A program made the translations under genes and the position numbers. This document shows, piece after piece, positions 28,094 to 37,850 of a stretch of DNA of 52,040 nucleotides (its first letter is position 1; the number at the start of each line of letters is the position of its first letter). Origin of the DNA: Bacillota bacterium. GTDB lineage: Bacteria > Eremiobacterota > SpSt-956 > JAKJGF01. The DNA is taken from the NCBI GenBank assembly GCA_029555925.1, contig JAKPQU010000312.1, positions 1 to 52,040 on the forward strand. The letters run 5' to 3'. The notes under the pieces were generated by a model. That model was not told the origin of the DNA. It searched no databases and saw nothing but the letters and a program-made list of their open reading frames with translations.

Positions 28094-29385
28094 CAGTGCC
28101 TCAGATTATTGCTCTTGTTATTTTTATCCTTACTTTTACTCTTCTCATTACCGAAAAGATTCACCGTACTATTGCCGCCATGATCGGCGCTTCCGTAATG
28201 GTAGGAAGCGGAATAATAATGAATTTTTATTCTGCTGAAGAAGCGCTTCATACAGTCGATTTTGAAACGCTGGGGCTGCTTCTGGGAATGATGATCCTTG
28301 TAAGACTCCTTCAGCAAACAGGTTTTTTTCAGTATGCCGCAATTGTGACTGCAAAAAAATCCGGAGGGAATGTATGGTTTCTCATGGTATTCCTCGGTGT
28401 AACTACATCTGTTTTATCTATGTTTCTGGATAATGTTACTACAGTTGTTCTGATTGCTCCCGTAACAATATTGATTGCCGAAATGCTTAATATAAGTGCC
28501 GTTCCTCTTCTCATGGCAGAAGCTATGCTGTCAAACATAGGAGGAGTTGCCACCCTTGTAGGTGATCCTCCAAATGTGATAATAGCTACTGTCACAAAAT
28601 TTACTTTTCTGGATTTTCTGACTCATCTGGCTCCAATGTCTCTTGTGGCATGGTTCGTTACTCTTGTTGTATTCAGAATAGTTTTTCGTAAAGAACTGTC
28701 TGCAAAACCTAAAAATATAAAAGGACTTATGAGTCTGAATGAAAAGAAAGCCCTTAAGGATCCGCAGAATGCCAGAAAAATACTGACAGTTCTAGGTTTT
28801 GTAATAATATTTTTCTTCTTACAGGGTCTGCTTCATCTAACTCCTGCCTATGTGGCTCTGACAGGAGCTTCTCTTGCTTTACTGCTTGTACGTCCTCCTA
28901 TGGAAGAGACTATAAGTCATGTTGAATGGAATGTTCTTTTATTTTTTGCATCTCTCTTTATATGTGTGGGAGGACTGAAATTTTCCGGATTATTAGAATT
29001 ATTCTCAACAGGTATAGTTGGCCTTGCCAGAGAGAACCTTTTATTTGCCGATCTGCTTTTACTATGGGTTGGTGCAATAGCATCAGGAATTATAGATAAT
29101 ATTCCATTTACCATAGCCATGGTTCCTGTGATTCAAAAACTGGGGGACATGGGTATATGTGTTTCTTCACTCTGGTGGGCTCTTGCCCTGGGCGTCGGTT
29201 TCGGAGGGAATGCCACTCCTATAGGTTCTACTGCCAATGTGATAATTGTATCTTTGAGTGAAAAGACAAAAAAACCGATATCTTTTAATCTCTGGCTTCG
29301 TACCGGTATTCCAGTTATGATTTTTACATGTCTTGGTATAAGTGTATTATTTATTATATTCTTTAAATGGATGAATACACCGTAG
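28090..29385 (+). CDS. ArsB/NhaD-family ion transporter, copy 1
   Basis: 431 residues with about 11 membrane segments of the ion transporter superfamily that includes ArsB, NhaD and P-protein relatives. Visible motifs: FLDNVTTVVLIAP, the paired LSNIGGVATLVGDPPNVI and IDNIPFTIAMVPV, and GGNATPIGSTANVI, the two half-repeats' signature loops. Substrate is either Na+/H+ exchange or an anion; the sequence does not decide, but the neighbours (CPA1 antiporter, P-type ATPase, CBS regulator) favour cation or pH homeostasis. It overlaps the CBS gene by ATGA. Copy 2 downstream is nearly identical over its length. Confidence 0.85.
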   Translation: MTVPQIIALVIFILTFTLLITEKIHRTIAAMIGASVMVGSGIIMNFYSAEEALHTVDFETLGLLLGMMILVRLLQQTGFFQYAAIVTAKKSGGNVWFLMVFLGVTTSVLSMFLDNVTTVVLIAPVTILIAEMLNISAVPLLMAEAMLSNIGGVATLVGDPPNVIIATVTKFTFLDFLTHLAPMSLVAWFVTLVVFRIVFRKELSAKPKNIKGLMSLNEKKALKDPQNARKILTVLGFVIIFFFLQGLLHLTPAYVALTGASLALLLVRPPMEETISHVEWNVLLFFASLFICVGGLKFSGLLELFSTGIVGLARENLLFADLLLLWVGAIASGIIDNIPFTIAMVPVIQKLGDMGICVSSLWWALALGVGFGGNATPIGSTANVIIVSLSEKTKKPISFNLWLRTGIPVMIFTCLGISVLFIIFFKWMNTP

Positions 29386-29394
29386 ATGACAGAT

Positions 29395-29501
29395 AATATA
29401 ATTTTATGAATTTATTTGATGTAAAGAGAGAAAAGCGTCCTGCAGGAGGTATTATGGCAGGATGTTTTTCTGCGTCCATGAATGGAGATGTTTTATTATG
29501 A
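29395..29501 (+). pseudogene. Remnant of a duplicated CBS gene 3' end
   Basis: In frame this reads FMNLFDVKREK..MAGCFSASMNGDVLL-stop, matching the end of the intact CBS protein (FMDLLVVNKEG..AAGFLSASMESGGALT-stop) with an internal loss. It ends at the same ATGA junction with the transporter. It shows that the duplicated unit was CBS plus transporter and that the second CBS copy was mostly deleted. Confidence 0.75.
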
Positions 29502-30793
29502 CATTGTCTCAGATTATTGCTCTTGTTATTTTTATTCTTACTTTTACTCTTCTCCTTACAGAAAAGGTTCACCGCACTATTGCAGCGATGGTGGGCGCTT
29601 CCGTAATGGTAGGAACCGGGATAATAATGAAATTTTATTCTGCGGAAGAAGCGCTTCATACAGTTGATTTTGAAACACTGGGACTGCTTCTGGGCATGAT
29701 GATCCTTGTAAGACTCCTTCAGCAGACAGGTTTTTTTCAGTATGCAGCAATTGTGACTGCAAAAAAATCCCGGGGTAATGTATGGTTTTTACTGTTATTT
29801 CTGGGTGGAATTACATCTGTTTTATCTATGTTTCTGGATAATGTTACAACAGTTGTTCTGATTGCTCCCGTGACAATATTGATTGCTGAAATGCTTCATA
29901 TAAATGCCGTGCCTTTTCTTATGGTAGAAGCCATGCTTTCAAATATAGGAGGAGTTGCCACTATGGTAGGAGATCCTCCCAATGTTATAATAGCCACTGT
30001 CACGAAATTTACTTTTCTGGAGTTTCTGACCCATCTCGCTCCTATGTCTCTTGTTTCATGGGCTGTGACATTGATTCTTTTCAGAATAATTTTTCGTAAA
30101 GAACTGTCTGCAAAACCTAAAACTATAAAAGGCCTGATGAGTCTGGATGAAAAGAAAGCCCTTAAAGATCCACAGGATGCGAGAAAAATATTGACAGTTC
30201 TAGGTTTTGTAATAATATTGTTCTTTTTACAGGGGGTACTTCATCTTACCCCTGCCTATGTAGCTCTTACGGGAGCTTCTCTTGCTTTACTTATTGTACG
30301 TCCTCCCATGGAAGAGACTGTACGTCATGTCGAATGGAATGTTCTCCTGTTTTTTGCCTCTCTGTTTATCTGTGTGGGAGGGTTGAAATTTTCAGGGTTA
30401 CTCGAGTTGTTTTCCTGCGGTATAATTGAGCTGGCAAGAGAAAATATATTACTTGCAGATATGCTTTTACTCTGGGTAAGTGCAATAGCTTCAGGCGTTA
30501 TTGATAATATTCCTTTTACAATAGCTATGGTTCCTGTGATTCAAAAATTAGGAGAAATGGGCATACAGGTCACTTCTCTCTGGTGGGCTCTTGCCCTTGG
30601 CGTTGGCCTGGGAGGCAATGCCACTCCTCTAGGTTCTACTGCCAATGTAATAATTGTATCTTTAAGTGAAAAAACTAAAAAACCGATTTCTTTTAATTTC
30701 TGGCTTCGCACTGGTATTCCTGTAATGATCTTTACATGTCTTGTTATAAGTTTATTATTTATTATTTTCTTTAAATGGATGAATACACCGTAA
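29498..30793 (+). CDS. ArsB/NhaD-family ion transporter, copy 2
   Basis: 431 residues from the ATG at 29498, matching the start of copy 1 (MTVPQIIALV versus MTLSQIIALV). An earlier in-frame ATG at 29462 lies in the CBS remnant and is rejected. It is nearly colinear with copy 1 and keeps all transporter loops (FLDNVTTVV, GDPPNVI, DNIPFTIAM, GGNATPLGSTANVI). Substitutions are mostly conservative at loops and helix ends, suggesting both copies are functional. Without an intact CBS partner of its own, it may share the first CBS protein. Its stop lies 39 bases inside the 3' end of the opposing P-type ATPase gene. Confidence 0.85.
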   Translation: MTLSQIIALVIFILTFTLLLTEKVHRTIAAMVGASVMVGTGIIMKFYSAEEALHTVDFETLGLLLGMMILVRLLQQTGFFQYAAIVTAKKSRGNVWFLLLFLGGITSVLSMFLDNVTTVVLIAPVTILIAEMLHINAVPFLMVEAMLSNIGGVATMVGDPPNVIIATVTKFTFLEFLTHLAPMSLVSWAVTLILFRIIFRKELSAKPKTIKGLMSLDEKKALKDPQDARKILTVLGFVIILFFLQGVLHLTPAYVALTGASLALLIVRPPMEETVRHVEWNVLLFFASLFICVGGLKFSGLLELFSCGIIELARENILLADMLLLWVSAIASGVIDNIPFTIAMVPVIQKLGEMGIQVTSLWWALALGVGLGGNATPLGSTANVIIVSLSEKTKKPISFNFWLRTGIPVMIFTCLVISLLFIIFFKWMNTP

Positions 30794-33493
30794 TTTAAAA
30801 TAATTATTTATTATCTTAAAAATCTCCATAACTATTAAGATAATTGCTGCTATCAATAAAACAATTGACCATTCGGTAAATGTCACTGCTTTTACATATA
30901 AAATTTTCTGCATAAAAGGTAAGAATAAACTTAATATATGTATTCCCTGTGCCAGCATTACTCCCATGATAAGTATGTAATTACGGCTCAAAGGTACTTT
31001 AAAGGCTGATGTGGATTCAGAGCGGCAGTTAAATACATGGAAATTCTGCATTAATACCATAAGTAAGAGAATAATATTTCTGGCAGATGCTTCATCCATT
31101 ATCTGATTTTTTATAAGCCAGTACCATGAAATAAAAGCAGTCACTCCTATAGCAAATCCCGATACCAGTGTCTGATTGACCATCTGAGGATTGAATATTT
31201 TTTCATCTGTCTTTCTGGGCTTTCTTTTCATTGCCCCCGGTTCTCCACCCTCAAAGGCAAGAGCTACATCCTGTATGCCGTTTGTAACAAGGTTCAGCCA
31301 TAGTAACTGTACAGCCAGTAATGGCAGAGGAAGACCGGCAAGGACAGAAGCAAAAAATAATATAATTTCTGCCGCTCCTGTAGATATAAGCAGATAAATT
31401 ACTTTTCTTACATTATCATAGGCAAATCTTCCTTCTTCAACACCTGAAACTATAGAGGAGAAATTGTCATCTGCTACGATCATAGAACTGATTTCTTTTG
31501 CCACATCTGTACCTGAACCCATGGCAACACCGATATTTGCCCGTGACAGTGCGGGAGCATCATTTACTCCGTCTCCTGTTACTGCAACAAATTCTCCCTC
31601 TTTCATAAGCATATCAACAATTTCAAGCTTCTGTGTCGGCGAAACCCTTGCAAATACATTCGATGAACATACAAGCTGTTCAAAGGCCGGACTGTCAGGT
31701 GTTCCTGCTTCACTTAATTGCCGTCCTGTAACAGTGTTCTGTTCTTCTCCCGATATACCCAGTTCCTTTGCAATAGCAGAAGCAGTGGAAGGATGATCGC
31801 CTGTAATCATTATTACTTTTATCCCTGCATCTTTACATTTATTTACGGCCTCAATGGCTTCAGGTCTTAAAGGATCTATAAAGCCTGCAAGTCCGTAAAA
31901 AACCACTTCTTTTAAGTCACTTATTTCATAGACTTCTTTCTTTTCATTATATTCTCCTCCTGCAATGGCGAGAACCCTGAGACCCTTTGATGCCATTTCT
32001 TCTGCCTGATTTTCTATTTTCTCTCTGTTCAGTTCAACATGTTTTCCGTTCATCATAGTGCAAAAATTTAAAACAGTCTCCACAGCACCTTTGGTAGCAA
32101 CAAAAATTTTATCTTTTTCTTCATAAAATGCGGCAGAGAATTTATGTTCTGATTCATAAGGTATTTCTCCGCAGAGTTTAAGGTTATTGCGGAAGGCTTC
32201 TATGTTTATACCGGTTTTACAGGCCAGACCGAGAAAAGCTACGTCTATTGCATCACCGTGATAGTTCCATCTGTCCTTTTCTTTTGTCAGAGACCCTTCA
32301 TTTGCTATTACGGATAATTCAGCCAGTTTTTTGAGTTCTTTCCATGGTGCTTCATTATCTTCTTTTTGTTCACAACTGATTTCTCCTTCGCCGTTATAAC
32401 CTTCGCCGGAAATGGTGAATATATGTCCGTCTGGAAGCACTACCGTGCGAACAGTCTGCTGGTTTACCGTAAGGGTTCCTGTTTTATCACTGGCTATAAC
32501 GGTACAGCTGCCGAGACTTTCAACTGCAGTCAATTTTCTGACTATAACATTTCTCCTTGCCATACGCTGGGTTGCAATAGAAAGAGCAACAGTCAGGGCA
32601 ACAGGCAATCCTTCAGGAATGGCTGAAACAGCAAGAGCAACTACGGCAAAGAAAATTTCCGATGCTTTAAGCCCCTGATACATGAGTAATGCTGACAGAA
32701 TAATACTGATAAAAATTACTATAATGCTTATCTGTTTTGTAAATTTTTCCATTCTTAACAGGAGAGGAGGTTTCCCGCTTTCTGACGTGGCGATTTTTTT
32801 TGCTATCATACCTACCTGTGTTTCAAGGCCTGTACCAACCACAACACCAGTTCCTCTTCCTGAAGTAACCATTGACCCGGCAAAAGCCATATTTTTTCTT
32901 TCACTTACACCTGTATCTCTATCCAGAATAGCGGTAGTTTTTTCTGAAGCGACGGACTCTCCTGTAAGGAAACTTTCATCTGCCGTCAGATTATTTACCT
33001 GTACCAGACGGAGATCTGCAGGCACTTTTACCCCTGACTCAAGAAGAACTATGTCTCCCGGCACAAGGTCTTCAGAATTGATTTCCTCTTCTTTTTTATT
33101 ACGTCGTACCTTTGCTTTTATCTTTATCATATTTTGCAGGCGGCTTGCACTTTTTTCTGCATTATATTCCTGATATGTGCCTATTACACTGTTCAGAAGG
33201 ATTACAATCAGTATAAATATAGCATCTTTGCTGTCTCCGATTGCAAGCGATGCTATGGCGGCAGCAAGCAGTATAAATATAAGGGGATTTATTAATTGAT
33301 GAAAAAATATTGCTGCTATAGTTGGAGGAACTCTGGCAGGCAATATGTTCTGACCGTAAACGGTCAGCCTGTGAGAAACCTCTCTTTCATCCAGACCGTC
33401 TATGGTGCTTTTTACTTCCTCATATACTGATTGTTCATCCATAGAATACCAGGGTTCTTCATATAATCTGAGAGCATGTGTTTTTTGTTCCAT
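30755..33493 (-). CDS. P2-type cation-transporting ATPase
   Basis: 912 residues. Order: cation ATPase N-domain, M1-M2, actuator domain with TGES (LTGESV), M4 with AVSAIPEGLPVALT, phosphorylation motif SDKTGTLT, nucleotide domain, hinge TGDGVNDAPALSRANIG, and M5-M10 with LLWLNLVTNGIQD. PEGLP in M4 is typical of P2A Ca2+/Mn2+ pumps (SERCA/PMR1), but M6 has Asn where SERCA has the ligand Asp (NLVTD), and a different Asp follows, so the ion is not certain. The ATG follows GGAGG. It is convergent with the second ArsB/NhaD gene, overlapping by 39 bases. Confidence 0.9.
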   Translation of the reverse strand: MEQKTHALRLYEEPWYSMDEQSVYEEVKSTIDGLDEREVSHRLTVYGQNILPARVPPTIAAIFFHQLINPLIFILLAAAIASLAIGDSKDAIFILIVILLNSVIGTYQEYNAEKSASRLQNMIKIKAKVRRNKKEEEINSEDLVPGDIVLLESGVKVPADLRLVQVNNLTADESFLTGESVASEKTTAILDRDTGVSERKNMAFAGSMVTSGRGTGVVVGTGLETQVGMIAKKIATSESGKPPLLLRMEKFTKQISIIVIFISIILSALLMYQGLKASEIFFAVVALAVSAIPEGLPVALTVALSIATQRMARRNVIVRKLTAVESLGSCTVIASDKTGTLTVNQQTVRTVVLPDGHIFTISGEGYNGEGEISCEQKEDNEAPWKELKKLAELSVIANEGSLTKEKDRWNYHGDAIDVAFLGLACKTGINIEAFRNNLKLCGEIPYESEHKFSAAFYEEKDKIFVATKGAVETVLNFCTMMNGKHVELNREKIENQAEEMASKGLRVLAIAGGEYNEKKEVYEISDLKEVVFYGLAGFIDPLRPEAIEAVNKCKDAGIKVIMITGDHPSTASAIAKELGISGEEQNTVTGRQLSEAGTPDSPAFEQLVCSSNVFARVSPTQKLEIVDMLMKEGEFVAVTGDGVNDAPALSRANIGVAMGSGTDVAKEISSMIVADDNFSSIVSGVEEGRFAYDNVRKVIYLLISTGAAEIILFFASVLAGLPLPLLAVQLLWLNLVTNGIQDVALAFEGGEPGAMKRKPRKTDEKIFNPQMVNQTLVSGFAIGVTAFISWYWLIKNQIMDEASARNIILLLMVLMQNFHVFNCRSESTSAFKVPLSRNYILIMGVMLAQGIHILSLFLPFMQKILYVKAVTFTEWSIVLLIAAIILIVMEIFKIINNYFKLRCIHPFKENNK

Positions 33494-33565
33494 TTAAAAT
33501 AGCCTCCATTTGAATTTTTGGCAAACGTATAAAATTTATTTTTCAGGGAGCTGTTATGAAAAGTA

Positions 33566-33700
33566 TAGTGTATTTCATAACTTATTAGAATTTAAGTCGT
33601 CGTGACGCGTAACGCGTGACGGGTTTAATCCCCGCGCATCACGCATTACGCATTACGCATTACGAGGTCATTATTTATGGATAGTTATGAAACTAACTAT
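33566..33700 (+). repeat. Type I MITE-like element, copy B
   Basis: TAGTGTATTTCATAACTTAT at the left, heptamer core (GTGACGCGTAACGCGTGACG, then GCATCACGCATTACGC), and ATTTATGGATAGTTATGAAA at the right. The ends TTTCATAACT/AGTTATGAAA are perfect 10-base inverted repeats. It is nearly identical to the copy at 40001-40145. Confidence 0.85.
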
Positions 33701-33973
33701 AAAGCAAATCATAAGCAATAAAAAGGATTTCATGCGGATAATATTACTGATTAATATTATAACAATATCTGGAAGAAAATTCTACATGTTTTTATAAAAT
33801 TTGCCTGCCATGAAAAACAATATCTACTGCAATATGGTAATTTTATATAAATTATGTTATATTCTTTATTGTTGTAGCTATAGTTTTGCACTTTTTGAGA
33901 AAACTTAATTTCTTACATAGTTGAATGAAATTATGTAGGACTTAAAGAGATATTAGCTTATGTTTTTTACTCA

Positions 33974-34063
33974 ACTGACCTGAGCATAAGCATGTAATAA
34001 AAGTTTTCCTCCCGTCACGCGTCACGCGTCACGAGAGCATATATGTATTATTTATGCCCACGT
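33974..34063 (-). repeat. Type II inverted-repeat element, copy 2
   Basis: An inverted copy of 27190-27285: GACCTGAGCATAAGCATGTA, core CCCGTCACGCGTCACGCGTC, and GAGAGCATATATGTATTATT. Confidence 0.75.
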
Positions 34064-34098
34064 CGGTAAAATAAATATAATTATGGAAAGGTTAACTT

Positions 34099-34611
34099 AT
34101 GGAAAATAAATATATAGAAGAAATAAGGAATTTATTTTTAAAGGTTTATCATAAATTTTCCTGTCAGACACAGATATTGAAGAAAAATTATGGGATTACC
34201 ATTCATCAGGCAAATATTATACTTCTTTTGAATAACAAGGATTATATATCTATGACGGAATTGAGTGAAAGAGTTCATCTTAATAAAAGTACTGTATCAG
34301 GTATAGTATTTCGTATGTTTAAAAAAGGATGGGTCAATGTTGAAAGATTTGAAAATGATAGGAGAAGATTGAAGATTACTCTTACGGACGAAGGAAAAGG
34401 TCTTGCGCAGTGGCTGGAAGTATCACAGGTATGGAATATATTCACTCCTATCGCTAACCTTGAAGAGAAGAAAATAGAAGAGCTTCTTACTTCATTAAAA
34501 GAACTTGTAGGTTATCTGGACTGGTCACACCCTTCTTCAGAAGAGGTTTTGCTCACAATTGAAGAACATGGACAGACTTTTTTTGAGAAGGACATAAAAG
34601 AAAATATTTAA
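34099..34611 (+). CDS. MarR-family transcriptional regulator
   Basis: 170 residues with a winged-helix fold: helix GITIHQANIILLLNN, recognition helix YISMTELSERVHLNKSTVSG, and the wing VNVERFENDRRRLKITLTDEGK, which has the DxRxxx-type wing motif. MarR proteins bind palindromic operators as dimers and respond to small ligands or thiol stress; several Cys are absent here, so a ligand is likelier. The gene stands alone, divergent from the P-type ATPase, which is a plausible target. The Shine-Dalgarno GGAAAGG lies 8 bases upstream. The longer C-terminal tail (about 25 residues beyond the last helix) is unusual. Confidence 0.88.
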   Translation: MENKYIEEIRNLFLKVYHKFSCQTQILKKNYGITIHQANIILLLNNKDYISMTELSERVHLNKSTVSGIVFRMFKKGWVNVERFENDRRRLKITLTDEGKGLAQWLEVSQVWNIFTPIANLEEKKIEELLTSLKELVGYLDWSHPSSEEVLLTIEEHGQTFFEKDIKENI

Positions 34612-34640
34612 TTTGCAGGATGGAAAAAAATGAGTTTTCT

Positions 34641-34680
34641 GGGTCTTCATATACAAATGAACCCTGAGACACGTCTCAGG
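34641..34680. terminator. Overlapping hairpins between convergent genes
   Basis: A hairpin of GGG(TC)TTCAT with ATGAACCC (34641-34665) overlaps CCTGAGAC-AC-GTCTCAGG (34663-34680), a perfect 8-base stem. They lie between the MarR and sensor-kinase stops. There is no T-run, so a terminator is likely from position only; they could be alternative folds. Confidence 0.4.
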
Positions 34681-34726
34681 AAATATATGATAATATAGTA
34701 GATATTTCATCGCCTACCGTTACATG

Positions 34727-37700
34727 TTATTTATGAATAGCCATGTTTTTTATCACCTCCATAAATGATTTAAACTCATATGGTTTCTGCAGAAAATCTT
34801 TTATACCGTCATTACCAAACTGTCTGTATACTTCTTCTTTACTGTATCCGCTCGAAATAATGACCTTTACATCACTCCTGATTTTACACAGTTCATCATA
34901 TGTCTCTTTCCCGCTGAGATCAGGCATGGTCATATCCAGAATAACTGCACATATGTCCTGACCTTTTAATCTGAATATTTCAATTCCTTCTTTCCCGTTT
35001 GAAGCAGTCAATACGTCAAACCCTGCCTTTTTTAGAAAGGATTCTGCTATGTTACGAACACTTTTTTCATCATCTATTATAAGAAAAGTTCCTGTTCCTC
35101 TGAATGGTTGAAATGTTTTTTTCTCCGTTTTCTCCGGTGTCACAGTTATTTCTTCTCTTTTTAAAGCCGGAAGCAGAACTGTCATAGTAGTTCCTTCTTC
35201 CGGTGAAGTGGAGACTCTGATAGCACCTTTATGACCTCTAATAATACCCAGAACTGCGGCCAGGCCGAGTCCTCTCCCGAGAAATTTTGTTGTGAAAAAA
35301 GGATCAAAGATTTTGTCTTTTACTTCTTCTGTCATACCGCACCCTGTATCAGATATTTCCAGAAATACATAGAGGCCTTCAGCTATTTTCTCTTTGAGAT
35401 AAGTACCGGCAATATAATATCTGTCACAATTTTTTAGTCCTGTTCGTATGGTTATTGTACCCTGGTTTTCTCCTATTGCTTCTGAAGCATTTATGACAAA
35501 ATTCATAATAACCTGCTCTATCTGGGTTCTGTCACATTCTATCAGCGGCAGTTCTTTAGAAAGATTATATAAAATATTACATTTTTTTGAGACTGAAATT
35601 TTAATGAAATTTTCCATCTTACTGATAAGTTCGGTAATATTTACCCTGTCCCTTACAATAGACCCTCTTCCTGTAAAGTTCAGTATCTGTCTTGTAATAT
35701 TTGCGGCATGGTTTATGGAATTTATTATTTCATCAATATTTTCTTTCAAAGGAGAACCTTCCGGAATGTCCATCATGGTAAGTTCTGCATAACCCAGCAT
35801 CCCTGCCAGTATATTGTTAAAATCATGGGCAATTCCGCCTGCCATTATACCGAGGCTTTCCATTTTCTGTGATTGCCATAGATGTTCTTCTATTGTTCTT
35901 TTTTCTTCTATAGAACGTCTTCTTTCAAATACATTTACAAAAATTTCTCCTAAAAGCCTCAGAAGTCTCACATCTTCTTTTCTCCATACTCTTTCTGCAT
36001 TTTCCGAGTTAAACACAAGTGAGCCTATAAGTGATTTTTCTATGACCATTGGAATGGCCAGTTCTGTTCTGTAGGAAAATTCTTCCCATTTTATTGTTTC
36101 TCCGTCAAGTTTCATCTGAAAATCTGTAATGAATTCTCTGGGGCTTAAATCGGAATGAGGAACAAAGTCACCGTCACACCATCTGTAGTGTTTATCTATA
36201 TTTTTTAAATCCTTTGAAAATATATTGATATAACAGAATTTAACTCCCAGAAACTTCCCCGTTGTTTCAAGGGCAAAGTTTATTTCACTGTCTATTTCAT
36301 CTGCCGTAATATTTATAAATTTACTTGAAATATCTGTAATAAGTTCTTCTACTGAAAGTCTGTACAGAAGTTCTTCCTGAGATTTTTTTCTCTCTGTAAT
36401 ATCCATGACAACTGAGAATATACCCGTATAATTTTCTTTTTCATCTAATATGGATGAATTTGAGAAAATAGTATAAATTTCTTTTCCGTCTTTTCTTTTA
36501 AGTATTATTTCAAAATGTTCTGACCACATTTTTTTATGTACTTCAAATACTTCAAATTTTTCTCTCAAGTTTTTTGCCGTTTCTTCCCTGACATAATCCA
36601 GAAGATTTGTTCCCGTAATTTCCTCTCTTCTGTATCCTGTTATATTGCAAAAAGCCTGATTGGCAAATGTTATTATTCCATCTCTGTTTATGGCGAGAAT
36701 ACCTTCATTCAGCTGCTCTACAAGTTTTCTGTATTTTTCCTCACTCATTCTGAGGGCATGGCGGGATGTTTCTTTTTCTTCCTCTCTTTTTTCCAGTGCT
36801 TCTGCCATTTTGTCAAAGGATTTTGCGAGCTGTCCCAGTTCATCTGTCGTATGGGGAACGTCTGTTCTGGTTTTCATATTTCCAAGGCCGATTTTTAAAG
36901 AAGCGCTTAAAAGTTTTTTCAATCTGTTGATTATAATGATATTACCCAGAAACCAGCCTGCAGAAATTGTAATAATAAGGGAAGATAAAAGGAGTAATAT
37001 ATTTCTTACCATTACATAGTTTACTTCCGATAATGCCCTGTATAACGGTATGCCTGCCCTTATAAACAGATAGGGTTTTTCTCTGAGTGTTAATTTTTTA
37101 AAGGCATACAGTCTTTTAATACCGTCAAGACCTTTCCCTGTAAAGGTACCTTCTTCATGTTGTCCCGTCATGGCAGATATCATATCGGGCAGGTCATATT
37201 CTCCTTCGTAATTCATAGAAGAAGGATAATATTTGAGAATTCTTCCCTGTGAATCACAGAATATAAGGTTTGATCCTTCAGGCAGTTCTGCCTGAAGAAA
37301 GGACTGGCCATATAATTCAAGGTTGAAAAAGGCTATGATTACTCCCTGTATATGTCCCTGTCTGTCTGTTACAGTACATGCAAAAGGAAGAACAGCTTTT
37401 TTGTAGATATGTTTCTCTGTATATTCCCCTGCAACAAGCCTGTTCTCTTTTATTGCATCCTGAAAAAATGATTCGCTGGCCAGGGAAGTTTTTTTATCTG
37501 AATCTGTAGAGAAAAGAATATTTCCATGTTTATCTGTAATAATAATACCGGCACAGAAAGGATTTTCTTTCATAAGTTCTTCCAGAAATCCCCGGTGCTC
37601 TGAAGTTTTTTCTGTTATATCCAGTTCGGATAATATTGTAATTAACTGATGAATACTTTTAGATGCCTGTTCTTCCTGTATCGCTATATTTCTTACCAGC

Positions 37701-37846
37701 TGGAGAGTGCTGTAATTTGCATTTTTTAATGCAATATTTCTCCTTTCCATACCTGTGTATATCATTATGGCAAATACAGGTACTACAGATAAAAGAATCA
37801 GGCATATTAAATTAATTCTCATGGATAAAGTAAAAAGGGTTTTCAT
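34727..37846 (-). CDS. Membrane-bound hybrid histidine kinase (Cache-HAMP-PAS-GAF-HisKA-HATPase-REC)
   Basis: 1039 residues. A first membrane helix (about 10-30), an extracytoplasmic Cache-like sensor (about 35-275), a second helix (about 280-305), HAMP, PAS (SEEKYRKLVEQLNEGILAIN), GAF-like domain (about 500-650), HisKA with phospho-His in GGIAHDFNNILAGMLGYAE, HATPase with N-box NFVINASEAIGE and GRGLGLAAVLGI, and a C-terminal receiver (IIDDEKSV, VILDMTMPDLSG, LQKPYEF). It senses an external small molecule, probably an organic acid or amino acid, and passes phosphate to its receiver. The ATG is 4 bases after the stop of the aminomutase-like gene, so they form one operon. No Shine-Dalgarno is visible at the start. 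Confidence 0.9.
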   Translation of the reverse strand: MKTLFTLSMRINLICLILLSVVPVFAIMIYTGMERRNIALKNANYSTLQLVRNIAIQEEQASKSIHQLITILSELDITEKTSEHRGFLEELMKENPFCAGIIITDKHGNILFSTDSDKKTSLASESFFQDAIKENRLVAGEYTEKHIYKKAVLPFACTVTDRQGHIQGVIIAFFNLELYGQSFLQAELPEGSNLIFCDSQGRILKYYPSSMNYEGEYDLPDMISAMTGQHEEGTFTGKGLDGIKRLYAFKKLTLREKPYLFIRAGIPLYRALSEVNYVMVRNILLLLSSLIITISAGWFLGNIIIINRLKKLLSASLKIGLGNMKTRTDVPHTTDELGQLAKSFDKMAEALEKREEEKETSRHALRMSEEKYRKLVEQLNEGILAINRDGIITFANQAFCNITGYRREEITGTNLLDYVREETAKNLREKFEVFEVHKKMWSEHFEIILKRKDGKEIYTIFSNSSILDEKENYTGIFSVVMDITERKKSQEELLYRLSVEELITDISSKFINITADEIDSEINFALETTGKFLGVKFCYINIFSKDLKNIDKHYRWCDGDFVPHSDLSPREFITDFQMKLDGETIKWEEFSYRTELAIPMVIEKSLIGSLVFNSENAERVWRKEDVRLLRLLGEIFVNVFERRRSIEEKRTIEEHLWQSQKMESLGIMAGGIAHDFNNILAGMLGYAELTMMDIPEGSPLKENIDEIINSINHAANITRQILNFTGRGSIVRDRVNITELISKMENFIKISVSKKCNILYNLSKELPLIECDRTQIEQVIMNFVINASEAIGENQGTITIRTGLKNCDRYYIAGTYLKEKIAEGLYVFLEISDTGCGMTEEVKDKIFDPFFTTKFLGRGLGLAAVLGIIRGHKGAIRVSTSPEEGTTMTVLLPALKREEITVTPEKTEKKTFQPFRGTGTFLIIDDEKSVRNIAESFLKKAGFDVLTASNGKEGIEIFRLKGQDICAVILDMTMPDLSGKETYDELCKIRSDVKVIISSGYSKEEVYRQFGNDGIKDFLQKPYEFKSFMEVIKNMAIHK

Positions 37847-37850
37847 TTTT

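Larger units (their letters stand above)
33494..34098. other. Intergenic region with type I and type II repeat elements
   Basis: 605 bases upstream of both the ATPase gene (reverse) and the MarR gene (forward). It holds the two elements listed separately, separated by about 270 bases of AT-rich DNA without ORFs or a clear promoter. The MarR gene begins about 35 bases after the second element. Confidence 0.6.
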
